From NCBI GenBank assembly GCA_008360955.1, contig LUCM01001903.1, positions 38,138 through 102,137 of the forward strand: DNA of 64,000 nucleotides. Direction: 5' to 3'. The position numbers and the translations under genes were made by a program. This document shows, in pieces, positions 10,815 to 22,374 of this stretch. The number at the start of each line of letters is the position of its first letter. The stretch's first letter is position 1. Source of the stretch: Fasciolopsis buskii. Lineage: Eukaryota; Platyhelminthes; Trematoda; Plagiorchiida; Fasciolidae. The notes beneath the pieces were generated by a model, which saw only the letters and a list, made by a program, of their open reading frames with translations, did no database searches and was not told the origin of the DNA.

Positions 10815-13345
10815 TTAGCTATCTTTGTGGTCCCTCGATTGAAATATCAGCGTACGCGCCAACAGAGTGTAGCCCAAATGCGATCAAGGACCCTTCCTGT
10901 CCAAAGCTGCACGATCTCCTACGCACATCAAGACGGGGTGACGTCGTGATTTTGGCAGGGGACATATTTGCTTGAGTAGAGTGGGTTAGCTGTCCTCGAA
11001 TGAGGCACACCTAGGTGGTCCCTTTGTTCTTGATTCCTACCGTTCTGAAAACGGGGAATGGCTGTTGGCTTTGTGCTCCGACCATCAATTGTTTCTCGCT
11101 AGTACGAGCTTCAGGCATTCCAATTGCCGATACGCCACCTGACTTCCGCCCTCTTCAGGTCAGGGGTGGACACAAATCGGTCACATCGCCATAAGCTACA
11201 GATGGCGGAGCTGCCCACAAGACTTCCGGTCATACTGGAGCACTCCCTTCGACTCCGACCACGCGTTAGTATTCACTAAGCTGTCCATGCGCTTTGCGGG
11301 TGCAGCGTCGATTTTATTGCGACGAGCTATCTGATCTGAATCGTCTATCCATCTTTCGAAACGTACTGGCTGAAAAGCTAGAATTGCCCCACCTCAAAAC
11401 ATCAATGAGCACTGGTCCCCTATTAAAAATGTCTTGCATTCTGCTGGTGAGTTGTGCCTTGACTCGTCTCGTTGTGACGTCCTGAATTTCTGGGGTTTTC
11501 TGTGCCTTCTTGATGCACGCCAGTTCATCCCGGCTGGTAGCGAGTATAATAAAGCGTGGCTCGTAACGAGAGGTGAACTTCGTGCAAAGTTGCGTAGGGA
11601 TCGCGAGATCTGGTGGTCTCAACGAGCTTTGGAGATGGAACGTGCTGTCACTATGGGAAATTCTCCCAAGTTGTTTCACCTTATCCGAGCTGCCGGTAGG
11701 AAAGCATTAGGTGTAAATCGAAACGATCTGTGAAGTTGAAGGGTTCCTCTCTCCACAACATGCAGCGCCGTCTTGTATGCTGGGGGAGCACTTTCAGGCA
11801 CAGTTTGGCTGGCCCTCAGCGTCAGCGCCTCCCGCAGTCATTCCGGTAAGCGTCCGGTGGCTGCTGAGAGGATCCTCAGGGAAATTCCAGCCTTAGGACG
11901 TCACAAGGCGCTGGGGTTCGATGGGCTTCCCGAGCCCTATTTGAAGATGGAGAAACGGAACTGGTCAGAGATCTTCACGTTCTGTTCTCCAAGGTCTGGT
12001 ACTCCGAGAAAGTCCCCTTGTGTGCATTTGTGTGGAGGGGGCCGGTTGTATTGATCGAACCCAAATAGCGTCAAAGCTGCTTTCGTCTATCATTCTTCGT
12101 AGTTTATACAATACGCATGAAAAACAAACAGGAACAGGCCGGGTTTCGCGCTGGTCACGGATGCTTCGATCAAATTTCCACCCTCCGGCAGGTGTTAGGG
12201 CACCGGTCTACTTTCCGGAGACCAAGGATTATCGTGTTCTTAGACATTCGCGCAACTTTTGACTCTGTTCATAGGTCTGCACCATGGTAGTATTTGTTGA
12301 TAAATGGGTTATCTGAGAAGTGCGCCGATCCTCAAGGAGTTGGAACGTCATACATCAGGTCGAGTTAGGGCTCGCGGCCAGCTTTCGCCACTGTTCGTCG
12401 TCTTCAGTGAAGTATCTCAGGGCTGGCCTGTATACTCATTTCTTGTCAACTTTGTCATAGGGGATGTTCTACAGAACGCCTCATCTAGTCTTTTAGACGG
12501 TTGATTTGAATTCCTCCCAGGTAACAGAGATTTTGACCCAGAGTATGCTAATGATATCGTCTTGTTGAGCGACAATGCGCAAGCATTTCAACGCGCGTTG
12601 GACCGCTTGGCGATCAAGGTTTCTAGGTACGCTATGTGCTTTGCATCTTCAAAATGCAAAACATTTACTCAAGAATGGCAAGAGTCAGTGCTTGCACTCA
12701 CCATTTGTGCTGATTTGTTAGAAGTAGTCAGTAGCTTCAAATACTTCGGGAGTCTGACAACACCTGGCGGAGGTGTTGGGGAGGAGGTCACATCACGAAT
12801 GGCGAAAGCCAGATCAGATTTCGCAAACCCACGACACTTGTGGTGTTGCTATAACATTCGGCTTCCCCTCAAGAGAAGAGTGTACAATGCCACAGTTCGT
12901 AGTGTTCTTTACGGTTGCGAGTCATGGCCTATCCGCGTTGAGGGTGCCTGGCGACTCTTTTTTCTCAACCACCGATATCTCCAAAACACTGCTCGTGTCT
13001 GGTTGAAACATCGGGTGAACAATGACGAGGTGCGCCGTCGTGTGTTGGATGCAGAGATCATCGCTCTACATTGTCTTCGGTGACTTGGAGACGTATTGGA
13101 TATGTTTTTTCATCGTCTACCGTTTCATGCCCTTTTTGCACGTGCTGGACAGGGCTAGAAGAAGCGACGTGGCGGTCAGGTAATGACTTGGTGTAGATAT
13201 ATAAAGAATTCAGTTTCGGCTTTGGCCTCGGTTGGTGCTTCCCATCTTCGCGGTTGGTGCCCAAGAGATGAGGATTGTTGTTAGTTAGAGTCGCTGAGAG
13301 ATGTGGCTCAGAACCGACGTCACTGGCACGAATGCTGTATGGCTT
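10815..13345 (+). mobile_element. RTE-like retrotransposon, family B, copy 1 (dead)
   Basis: Endonuclease remnants lie at about 10850-11280 (SAYAPTDCS-like and VILAGD-like segments across frames). The linker runs 11540-11735 (RDREIWWSQRALEMERA). RT fragments are at 11870-12500, including ALGRHKALGFDGLPE and SEVSQGWPVYSFLVNFVIGD. The catalytic box near 12541 reads EYANDIVLL (D to N). A 173-codon frame, 12562-13083, preserves the C-terminal region well: LDRLAIKVSRYAMCFASSKC, KYFGSLTTPGG, RSVLYGCESWPIR. The tail encodes the family's RGGQVMTW, GWCPRDEDCC and DVAQNRRHWHECC blocks, near 13170-13340. It is missing the GATGAT-type tail seen in family A, so it is a separate family. Confidence 0.82.
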
Positions 13346-13489
13346 GTCTGTAGAGGTCGCCCCCCTTAAGAATACTGAAATAAGGTATTGTCATCCTTCC
13401 CTGATTGGTTATGATTTGGGGTGAGACCATCTATGTGACAGCTGAGGTGAACTGTTTCCCTTGCATCTACGGTAGATATTGCGCTACTA

Positions 13490-13800
13490 ATAATAGCACT
13501 TTATGACATTCTTGAAACAAGAATGCTTTGAAAGGGACATGCCCCGTAGCCACTAGGGCCTACAACACAAGGGAGAAACGGCAACATTGACCCCGAGACT
13601 GTGGCATAGAACAGCATAAGTTTTCACTAAGTCAGATGAGGTAACGAGCCGTTTGACGGTGAATTGCCGTCCACCACTAAAGTGATCGGCAGACCTGAGA
13701 TTCGAACCCCTGATCTTTTCGATGATAGACGCTTAATTTAATTAAACCCTCCAACCGGTCCGTTTACCTTGTCTACTCTGTAGTTAGCGCGACCTTCAGG
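13490..13800 (-). repeat. SINE-like repeat with tRNA-type B box
   Basis: On the minus strand, a good RNA polymerase III B-box match (GGGGTTCGAATCT, about 13691-13703) is preceded by 'TATCATCGAAAAGATCA'. About 60 bases further upstream is a G-rich segment that could be a degraded A box (GGTTGGAGGG). This arrangement is typical of tRNA-derived SINEs. No second copy was found in the window and no folded tRNA could be drawn, so it is not called as a tRNA gene. Confidence 0.4.
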
Positions 13801-15078
13801 GTGTAGGTGATCTACCTTATTCGAGTCTTTCATCCACGTTCTGGTGTCTGCCTAAACCTGATTCAGCATGTTTCGTTTATTCCTGCATCCTCTTGATCTC
13901 CAGTTTGTTTCATGATCACGTTTGGTAGTGTTCAGTGGTGGCAGTTTTGGTTTGATTCATCATGCAGTGTCAAAGGCAAGTTGATCACATCTGTCAACTT
14001 TTTCAGTTCACAATATACATGGACTTTCAGGCCTCCAGAGACCACTGCCAGGATGATGGGTTGTCCTGCGTGCCTCTGGGAGCACTGATCATGGATCTAC
14101 TCGACTGTATTCCTTGATGAATTCTTCACAAAATCCTTCCGCTCACTTTCGGTTGTGTGAACAGCAGTCTTCAGATCCAGCCGTTGTTGTAATTATAGAA
14201 AATGCCACAAAGAAACAATAAGTATGCACAACAAAACCAAAAATGTTCTTTCTTTCCATCCTAATTCCATCTATATATACACCTACGCACGTCAATTACG
14301 GGTTGATGAGTGGGCGTTTGATCAAGCAGATATTGAACTTGCACAAGGCACATGTTTAGATCACAGATCGTTAATTCTTGTACTCCGTGTTAGCATATCT
14401 AGTCTTCGATCAAGGGTTTCTAATCGACTAGACAAATTTACACGATACGCAGATTTAGACCCAGGAGACAGCCAGTTATAGCATCCACATGTGTTAACTT
14501 TCTTACTCCAACTCATCGTAGTTTATCTCTGGGATGCGAAATTAGCGAACACTGGGCGTTATCTCATAGCATGTCCGGCTTTTATTGAGTGAGACACATG
14601 GCTTGGAGGGAAGAAATCGATGAAGATATGCTCGCCTAAATCCTGTTCTGTTCTAATACTCCTCTCATGTGTCAGTCTGCTTTCTGCACCACTGTTGCCC
14701 TTTCAGATTTAAAAACAGGTTTGCTCTGCCTTCCTCGACGAGCTGAGCAGTCTGTTACCGACTCCTAGTGGGTTATAAGATCCTTAGGTCGTCCTGTTAC
14801 CGTATACACTAGGCTCTTTGATAAAAAAAACTCGAGGTAGTGCCCCCTGAATAAACTCTGTATTTCGGTTTGGACAACCGGTGATATCAGACCCACTGAC
14901 GAACCATGGATGACGAAGATTTGGAGGTGGAGAACAAGAAAGGTAGCAAGTGGGTCCGATTAACTGGTAATTTTCCTTCGTTTTCTCTTTTTCGGTCATT
15001 GTTTCCTTTGTTTGTTTTGGGTGCGACAGCGCATTTGTAACGTTTTTGGAGTTCACACCTTTCTTGTCTTTTTCGCAG
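13801..15078. other. intron remainder, unassigned
   Basis: No motif-bearing open frame. An 85-codon frame at 14224-14481 and a short ATG frame at 14906 were considered as extra exons, but neither is supported. The last 30 bases are the polypyrimidine tract and acceptor of the terminal exon. Confidence 0.4.
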
Positions 15079-15291
15079 ATACAATTATCAGATTTATCAA
15101 AGTATCATGAAAACATTATTCAGGGAGTAAACAAGAAACTTGACGCTGTGATTCGTTCGTTGGACGATCTAATGCAAAGCATCAAACCTACTCCCTCATG
15201 TCCAGAGTGCTATGAGGCTCCAGCTCAATTGATCCAAGACATCATTACTATACGCCCTGGAGATATGGTTCAGGATTGCGTAGAGGGATGA
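15079..15291 (+). CDS. Terminal exon of the uncharacterised + strand gene
   Basis: The acceptor is a long pyrimidine tract, CTTGTCTTTTTCGCAG, ending at 15078. The exon begins in phase 0, matching the phase-0 donor at 6254, and encodes 70 residues before TGA. The peptide starts as an amphipathic helix (IQLSDLSKYHENIIQ, then KLDAVIRSLDDLMQSI). It ends with a short tail containing a CPEC motif (two Cys only, so no obvious zinc site). Poly(A) signal AATAAA follows 30 bp after the stop. The phase match, the uninterrupted frame and the 3' signal together make a terminal exon likely. Linkage to the 4295-6253 exon is inferred from phase and order, not from transcript data. Confidence 0.65.
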   Translation: MQLSDLSKYHENIIQGVNKKLDAVIRSLDDLMQSIKPTPSCPECYEAPAQLIQDIITIRPGDMVQDCVEG

Positions 15292-15321
15292 ATTTTCAAC
15301 AGACATTTGTACAGCATATAC

Positions 15322-15327
15322 AATAAA
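15322..15327 (+). terminator. AATAAA poly(A) signal
   Basis: A canonical hexamer 30 bp after the TGA of the terminal exon and well before the next retroelement at 15585. Confidence 0.65.
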
Positions 15328-15584
15328 TCTGACTATGCCAGCGCTTGAGTTTCGATTTTGGCTACCGAAATCGTTCTAGTTTGTTAAGTCTGCAGTACCT
15401 GTGTATAAACGAACGAGTATAGGCAAAGCGATCGGTGCCGCAAGTGGCTGTATTCAACAAGATGGTTTAAATTCAGTCACAGTTCACATTGATCTGACCG
15501 AGGGTTTTACAACGCGCGTAAGCCTAACGGAACAAAACCTTCTAAATGCCATGACAGTGGTGTTAAGTCGTGATGCATCAGGCA

Positions 15585-17053
15585 CATCACCATCATCGTT
15601 CAGCGTTAAACAGCAAGGCAAGCCTCACTGACCGCCGCCTTTCCCCAAGGTTACACGTGTCTATAGAAAGAGTGAATATCCAAGGGAGTGGACCTACACA
15701 GGCGGGAAAAGATAAGATGCTGCGTCGACCAACACACGGAACACAGTCTAACTGTACAAACGCACGTGTTTTCAATCATTCTGATTCGATAGAAAATGAC
15801 AGCACGATCGCCACTGTTCACGGTTCACTGCCATATCCTTCAGTGTCTCCAGTCAGCAAGTAAACGAGTCTTTCGGACCCCAAGCACGAAGGCGTGAGAC
15901 ACCTACTCTACCTAAGTTCGCTGTACATTTTCTCATCCCACGTTGCAACATCATCTGTTGACCTCCAAAGAGCCTCTTCCATTCACCGGGAGGAACACAA
16001 AATAAGGCACGGTATGGTAGAAGAGTGTTCGCCAGACGCAACACGTGACCCAACCAACGCACTCTACTGAGTTTCGTACGCTGAAACGAGGTATTCTCAG
16101 AAGTGACACCCAATACCAGATTCCTAACCTCAATATTACTCACCCGGTCACTCCATCCAATCCTAGCCATACTACGTAAACATCGGTGGTCGAAAACATC
16201 TAGCCGACGAACATCGCCCACACGCATACTCCACGTCTCGCAACCGTACATCAGAACTGAACGCACTGCGGCACAGTACACACGACCTTCGAACTTCAGT
16301 GAAATATCAGGTCGACGCCACAAGTGCTTCAATCCAGCTTAAGCTGCACGGGCCTTGGATATACGCATACTTACCTCCAATCCCGAGCTACCATCGTTAG
16401 ACACGCAGCTACCAAGGTAGGTGAAACGGTCCACCATTGTTATTTCCTCTCCATCCAGTATCAAGTTCGGCGCTGCTGTCGTCCAGTCCTGTAACAGTAC
16501 TTTGCACTTTGAAGATGCAAAGCACATGCCGAACCGAGCAACCGATCTCGAGAGTTCATCCAGTGCCCGTTGTGCGTGGTCCGCAGACTCGAACAGGCAC
16601 ACGACGTCGTCTGCGTAATCTAGGTCGCATAGCTTTCCTCCACTTCCCAGTTCGATTCCTGTGTCCCAGAGACCTCCTAAAGCATCTTCCATCACCTCGT
16701 CCATGACGAAGTTGAACAAGAATGGAGAGGTGGGACACCCTTGCCGGACGCCACTAGTGGTTTCAAATGAACGTGACAGTTCACCGTATACCCTCACGCG
16801 ACCATAGGTATGCGAGTACAATGCTCGCAACAGGTTCACGAAGTTCGTTGGCATACCCTTCCGGTGGAGAGCACTGAGTAGTGCCGGTCGATCCACGGAG
16901 TCGAAAGCACCTTTCAAGTCGAGGAAGACTACGATCGTAGGGCGGCGGTGCGTTTCGAGTATCTGTCGGAGAGTTAAGATTTGGTCGATGCACGTCCTAC
17001 TAGCATCAACAGTGAGTCGAAATACTAACGGCCGTTGGTGAGATGCGATCACA
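15585..17053 (-). mobile_element. RTE-like retrotransposon, family A, best preserved copy
   Basis: A 5'-truncated copy on the minus strand. A 237-codon open RT frame (16339-17052) contains FLDLKGAFDSVDRPALLSAL, GVRQGCPTSPFLFNFVMDEV and an intact catalytic box LDYADDVVCLF. It also has SVARFGMCFASSKCKVLLQDW and VDRFTYLGSCVSNDG. A single TAA then interrupts it, and the same frame resumes with HLWRRPDISLKFEGRVYCAAVRS-type, LMYGCETWSMRVGDVRRLDVF, DRVSNIEVRNLVLG and RWLGHVLRLA blocks down to about 15863. The 3' UTR, with the CATCACCATCATCGTTCAGCG block, ends near 15585. The left two thirds (endonuclease) is missing. Of all retroelement copies here this has the fewest breaks, so it is probably the youngest insertion. 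It lies between the two converging host genes. Confidence 0.92.
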
Positions 17054-18481
17054 TACTGGCTTCCTCGTAAATAACTGACTCACTAGAATTAGTGTGGTTC
17101 TCCATCGCAATCCAGGTCTCAAGATTATGGTTTGCGAATCTAGTCATAAGTACACTAGACCTTTAGGGCCATGGGATGTGCCCCTTTAAAGTGTTGTTTG
17201 GACTTGAAAAACCAAAGCAGCGAAGGGGTGAATGAGAGAGCAAGTGCGAAGCTCTGACAATGAGCGCGGGTATTGCAATTCGTTTGTGAGCGATGAGCAA
17301 ATAACGGTGGAATTATTGTTTGCGCGTCTGGTGACAGCATAGTCAAACTGCTTGGAAAAGAGTGGTCCAATTGCACTCTAATCCTCGGCATGGATTTGGT
17401 AAAGCAGCTTAACGGGAAGAAAGTGGGTGGAAACTAAGATCTCTGTGAGATGAGGAAATTATCAGTGCTATTAAAATACGAAACTCAGTACAATGGTAGG
17501 CGTTATTATTGTACTGGAACGCCGACTCCAAATTTGTGTGAAAAGCTCATCCTGTTGACAATACAAACATTGGCTACGAAAATATCAGGCTTTTTGGCCG
17601 CGTAGGCCGAATACCACACCAGTGGAAATAAAGGTCTTTTAATAACTGCCTTAAAAACAATAAAATGCATGTGGTTACACAGTGTGGAGATCGGATTCGG
17701 GAACCCGACTGTCATATGTACAATGTGAGAGCAACAACTCGTGCATATGTAAATAACAAAGATTAAGATAACCGAGCAGTTGGAACATGAGGATACGAAC
17801 AGGAATGATAGAAATGGTTGTTCAATGGGGGACAGATACAAATATTAAAAGCAACAGATTTGAACAGAATTTAGAAATTATGTGCAGACAACAAGTCAGT
17901 CACTGTCCGAAAACGGTGGACGAAAACAGATGGATTACATTTTCACAGCAAGCATTTACTGGCGGACAAGCACGAGCAAAAATTATACTCTATATTGTAT
18001 TGTTCCCAATAAGACAAACAAGATGCAGAATCCGGGACGGTTGCACAACGACAATTTCATTTCATCTGAGGTTTTTATGCTGGTAGAAAACGAGCTTGCA
18101 TGACTTAGGGCAACACGATTACGTAGAAAGGTAAAATAAAGAAGGGCAAAAAAGCAGAGCGGACTCACAGATTGCACGATTATTTGACGATTTAATAAGG
18201 AGAAATGGGACCTGACACTCCAGCGGAGATGAAAATGTAGTAAGGAAGAGGGGTTGCAGAAATGCAAAACAAATGCTGCCGGCAGCACCCGATAATCAAT
18301 AAAAATGAAGATGAATATATCATCGCTGTACTGAGAGAAAAGTGGTGAGAGCCATCACGAGTTGAAATGGAGAAAAAGTTTAGCCGAACGAGAAAAAAAT
18401 CACAGCCAGTATCCTAGTGTCGCTCTTCCACGAAGTGACGTTGAGTTACCCTTACTAATGGGAGCGAGAGGGAAGAACGTT
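17054..18481. other. intergenic sequence between converging genes
   Basis: No gene recognised. Small frames such as 17155-17391 (-) and 17506-17841 (-) show no motif. The right end presumably contains the 3' UTR of the zinc-finger gene. Confidence 0.4.
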
Positions 18482-18487
18482 TTTAAT
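18482..18487 (-). terminator. ATTAAA poly(A) signal of the zinc-finger gene (candidate)
   Basis: TTTAAT on the plus strand reads ATTAAA on the minus strand, 54 bp past the stop codon of the last exon. ATTAAA is the usual second-choice hexamer. No AATAAA lies closer. Confidence 0.4.
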
Positions 18488-18541
18488 GAGTTCATATGCC
18501 AGAAACAAGATAAGGATGGGACACCGTAATAAAATGCGGCA

Positions 18542-18880
18542 CTAGGAGCGAACACCATCTTCGACGGGGTTCGAGCATTGCTCTTTCAAAGGTGTTACTT
18601 CAGCAAATGTGAACATGTCGTTCATTCCCACCGGTGGAGTCTGCAAGTCATCGTTAGTAGGATTGGCAACTCTGCTGAACTGATCTTCATTTGAGCGACG
18701 TTCGGGGAATAGCTGTGTGAACGGCGGGACTTTCGCCTGAACAACTTTCAAGGCGGTTGATGTAGACTGAGCAATGTCTATGGCTGAGTATTTTTCATCA
18801 GGAAAGTTGGACGATGACCGATCAGAGTCTGTTTGTAACGAAGCACTATTATTCGTGCTCGCCACTGACGAAACGACAGA
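18542..18880 (-). CDS. C2H2/AT-hook gene, terminal exon (exon 7)
   Basis: The acceptor, TTGTTTTTTAG, ends at 18881 (minus-strand reading). The exon starts in phase 0, which fits the phase-0 donor of exon 6. It encodes 112 residues and then a TAG stop. The peptide is rich in Ser, Thr, Asn and acidic residues, with stretches such as SLQTDSDRSSSNFPDEKY and KVPPFTQLFPERR. There is no globular motif; it is a probable disordered tail of a nuclear regulator. A candidate ATTAAA signal lies 54 bp downstream. Confidence 0.75.
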   Translation of the reverse strand, partial: SVVSSVASTNNSASLQTDSDRSSSNFPDEKYSAIDIAQSTSTALKVVQAKVPPFTQLFPERRSNEDQFSRVANPTNDDLQTPPVGMNDMFTFAEVTPLKEQCSNPVEDGVRS

Positions 18881-19349
18881 CTAAAAAACAAGACAATCAG
18901 TCACGTGTTATTTTGTTGGTAAAGAGAGTAATGCTTAGGAAAGAAACAACACTCAGTGAAATAAGTGCATTGGAAAGTGAATATTGTGAAAATGCACGCA
19001 TCACCAAAGCAAATGTTTATCAAACAACCATGTTAGGAAAAGTATTGTTAACAAATCGGTAGTATGAGGTGCTTTTTGAACGCTAACGTTACAGCACAAA
19101 CAATACGTAAACGGTAGCGCCGTTCGTTGAACAGACCAACTCCTGGAAGCCTGTGAAGTGCTACGTATAATCTATCGCATAACGAAGCACCACAAATGGC
19201 TTAAATCGGGTCGTGAACATATAAATTCAACGGATTGTGGTGTGAGAAAGAAGTAAATTCGGGTTGAATATATCGGGAAAACGGAAGGGTCGGGAAAACA
19301 ATTTAAAGGTACAAATTACAAGGAAAAAAAGAACGACAATATAACTCAC
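18881..19349 (-). other. intron 6 of the zinc-finger gene (469 bp)
   Basis: The shortest intron of the gene and the only one with no recognisable retroelement. GTGAGT donor and TTTTTTAG acceptor. Confidence 0.65.
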
Positions 19350-19705
19350 CGCACTTAAATCATCAGGAGGTACATACTCAACCTCAGCTGATGTGGAATC
19401 TGTGGAAGAATCTAGAGATCTGATGGCACATGGTGAGCTAGAACAGTTAAAAAAACAGCCCGAAGACTGGCCATCACATCCCAAATCAACTACTTCGGTC
19501 GCAGCTACAGTGCGATCAAGAGCTCCGTTTTGGGTTAGTGTGGGTTCATGTGTTTCCCCCGGTTCCACCCGCGATGCTTGTTCATTTGGCAACTGTGGTT
19601 CACCCGGAATCAGTTCATCTTCAACGGAGTTGTTCAGTTCCGACTCGAACTGACTTGCGTCCAATTCGATCACTTCGATTTTTTCGTCCAAATCACAACG
19701 CTGAT
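19350..19705 (-). CDS. C2H2/AT-hook gene, exon 6
   Basis: The acceptor, AAATTGTTTTCAG, leaves AT as the first two bases, completing the codon begun by the single G of exon 5 (GAT, Asp). The donor, GCG|GTGAGT, is in phase 0. The exon is strongly acidic near its start (CDLDEKIEVIELDASQFESE, then VEDELIPGEP). It becomes Ser/Thr/Cys-rich later (GCFFNCSSSPCAIRSLDSS). This fits an acidic, possibly activating segment; that role is inference only. Confidence 0.75.
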
Positions 19706-20295
19706 CTGAAAACAATTTAACACTAATAGTCATAGACGTTGAAAAACCACGGTATCGGGTTCGTCCGTGACAGCTTTGACGATAAAAACATTGGACAGAT
19801 TAAATCAGTGGGGGAGACAAGTAAATACGAGAAGTCAGAACATTAAATAACAAATAAACGGTTACAGTTTATTTTGTTGATAAGTGAGATGAAAACAAAT
19901 CCATTCAAAGCTGGGGTTCTCATCAAACACGAAGTATAACCAGCGAAATCGTACCCAGTTACTTATTCAGACTTGGGAATTTCATTCTATCAACAGATCT
20001 CATTCTCCTTCCCAAAATAGTAACTGAAAGAAAAACAACTGCATTCCAGACACAATTCCTATATTCAGAATAGCAGTGAACCATATGAAACCCTATTCAG
20101 TAGTCAGAACCACTGCACAGCTGTCGTGTTGTCACTTCGTCAGGATCTAGAAGCGCGGAATTACAGCAATCGCTGAAAACACATCGATGATGGCGATTAA
20201 ATGTCACAATAAACTGATACTTTTTCTATAACCAGCTTTCCCTATGAGTGTAACAGAAGAAAAGGACCCCCGCAATAAATGGAGTGAGGGATGGG
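19706..20295 (-). other. part of intron 5, unassigned
   Basis: No recognisable element between the exon 6 acceptor and the 3' end of the RTE-A copy inserted in the same intron. Confidence 0.4.
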
Positions 20296-22285
20296 AACAT
20301 CATCACCGTGCAGCATTAAACAGCGAGGCAAGCCTAGCGGGCCTCTTCCCCACAGTTACGTTTCTATAAAAACAGTATCCATGTGGGACAGGAAGTGGAC
20401 CCACACAAGCGGGGAAAGACAAGAATACTGCAGTAGACAGCACATGGAAGGCAATCTGACTGTAAGAACGTACCTTCTCAATCATTCCGATTCGATAGAA
20501 AATGACAAAACGATCGCCACTATTCGTTGTCATATCCTTCAGTGTCTCAAGATAGCTAGTTGACGGGTCTTTCGGACCCCAAGCACGAAGAAGTGGGACA
20601 CCTACTTTACCTAAGTTCACTATGCATTTTCTCATTCAATGTTGCCACGTCATCCGTTGACCTCCACATGGCTTCTTCCATTTCTTAGAAGGAACACAAA
20701 ATAGGGCACGGTATGGTAGACGAGTGTTCGCCATACGCAACACGTGACCCAACTAGCGTAGTCTACTAAGTTTCATACGCTGAAATAAGGTATTCTGAGA
20801 GCCGGCATTTAGTATTAGATTCCTGACCTCTACATTACTCACCCGGTCACTCCATCCAATCCTAGCCATACTACGTAGACATCGGTGGTCGAAAACCTCT
20901 AGCCGACGAACATCACCAACACGCATACTCCATGTCTCGCAGCCGTACAACAGAACTGAGCGCACTGCGGCACAGTATACACGACCTTTCAACTTTAGCG
21001 AAATATCAGGCCGACGCCACAAGTGCTCCAGTCCAGCGTACGCCACTCGAGCCCTCGATATACGTGCATTTACCTCCACTGACGAGCTATTATCGCAGAT
21101 ACCAAGGTAATTGAAACGGTCCACAGTCGTTAGTTCTTCTCCATCTAGTATCAAGTTCGGCACTGTCGTCCAGACCTGTAACAGCCCTTTGCACTTTGAA
21201 GGTGCAAAGCACATCCCAAACCGAGCGACCGGACTCGAGAGTCTGTGCACAGTCGAAAAGGCACACAACGTCATCTGCGCAGTCTAGGTCACATAGCTTA
21301 CCTCCATTTCCCAGTTCGATTCCTGTGTCCCAGAGACCTCCTAAAGCATCTTCCACCACCTCGTCCACGACGAAGATGGACAGGAATGGAGAGATGAGAC
21401 ACCCTTGTCAAACGCCACTAGTCGTTTCGAATGAAATTGATAGTTCACCGTATACCCTCACGCGACCACAAGTGTGTAAGTACAATGCTCGCAACAGGTT
21501 CACGAACTTCGCTGGCATACCCTTCCGATGGAGAGCACTAAATAGTGCTGTCCGATCCACTGAGTCGAACGCACCTTTCAGGTCGAGGAAGACTACGATC
21601 GTAGGGCAACGGTGTGTGTGTGGCGCGTTTCGAGTATTTGGCGAAGAGTGAATATTTGGTCGACGCAACCTCGACCTGGACGAAATCCGGCCTGCTGTTC
21701 GCGGATGCTCTCGTGAATTGGCGTTAAACGACGCAGCATTATCGAAGCTAACATCTTGGTAACTATCGTAATTAAACTAATGCCACGATGATTGCAACAG
21801 TCACTCCGTGTGCCCTTCTTGAAAATGGGTACAACCGGTGACTCACTCCCCGATAACGGTATACACCATTCATCCCACATATCACGAATCAAAGAGGTAA
21901 TTGTTTTTATCAGGACTTGCCCACCCAAATTGAAAAGAACTGAGAGAAGTTCGTCGAAACCGGCGGCGTTTCCCCTCTTCGGAAGTCGAATATTCGACTC
22001 CACTTCCAATTCCGTTGGGGAGTTGACAGACACCTATCGGGGATTCACAGCTACGGACGTCGCCCTAAATACGTTAGCGTATGGCTAGTTAAACTGCTCT
22101 TTGAAGCTTCAGCGTAACGGTCGAGTTTTTGTTGACTACAATTTCTGTCATACACGACTGGGACATTTTGGTTAGGCAGAACAGGCGAACAGATTCGATT
22201 AGGGACAGAAGAGAGGTTAAATAAAGGAGATGGAACCCTGAGAAGCAGCATACTTATCGCTATCCACTCCACTTAATGCAATGGA
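20296..22285 (-). mobile_element. RTE family A copy lacking its endonuclease (inside intron 5)
   Basis: Read on the minus strand, 5' UTR-like sequence (about 22165-22285) is joined directly to the linker and RT. The whole endonuclease is absent. The RT preserves ESNIRLPKRGNAAGFDELLS, PVVPIFKKGTRSD, AGFRPGRGCVDQIFTLRQIL and FLDLKGAFDSVDRTALFSAL, up to about 21480. The catalytic box reads LDCADDVV, and a 23-nt deletion after it is the same as in the long + strand copy at 6990-10250. A 173-codon frame (20753-21274) holds the C-terminal region (LLYGCETWSMRVGDVRRLEVF). The 3' UTR ends near 20296 with CATCATCACCG. It is in the same direction as the host gene. Confidence 0.88.
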
Positions 22286-22374
22286 CACCGCGGTCCTGAT
22301 TATCCGGCGTGACGACGGGTGCAGTATGGATTATTTGTAGACATGTAGACGAGAGAGAAGCCACTGAGCAAAAG

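Larger units (their letters stand above)
6254..15078 (+). other. 8.8-kb intron of the + strand gene, filled with retroelements
   Basis: It is bounded by GTACGT at 6254 and TTTTTCGCAG ending at 15078. Both splice sites are phase 0, and joining them gives a continuous helical sequence (…KKSLNQ/IQLSDLSKYHE…). It holds microsatellites, one long RTE-A copy, one RTE-B copy and a SINE-like repeat. An additional small exon inside cannot be excluded. Confidence 0.6.

Noticed and set aside
13681..13760. functional tRNA gene
   Set aside because: Only a B-box match is convincing; no acceptor stem or anticodon arm can be drawn.
14224..14481. possible extra exon of the + strand gene
   Set aside because: No clear acceptor and donor pair with matching phase; the 6253/15079 junction already fits without it.
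14904..15040. ATG frame MDDEDLEVENKKGSKW as an exon
   Set aside because: Short, followed by a weak GT, and it would need an unsupported first-exon or internal-exon role; the composition alone is not evidence.
21196..21651. 151-codon + strand ORF
   Set aside because: Antisense to the RTE-A copy on the minus strand, whose RT motifs are unambiguous.
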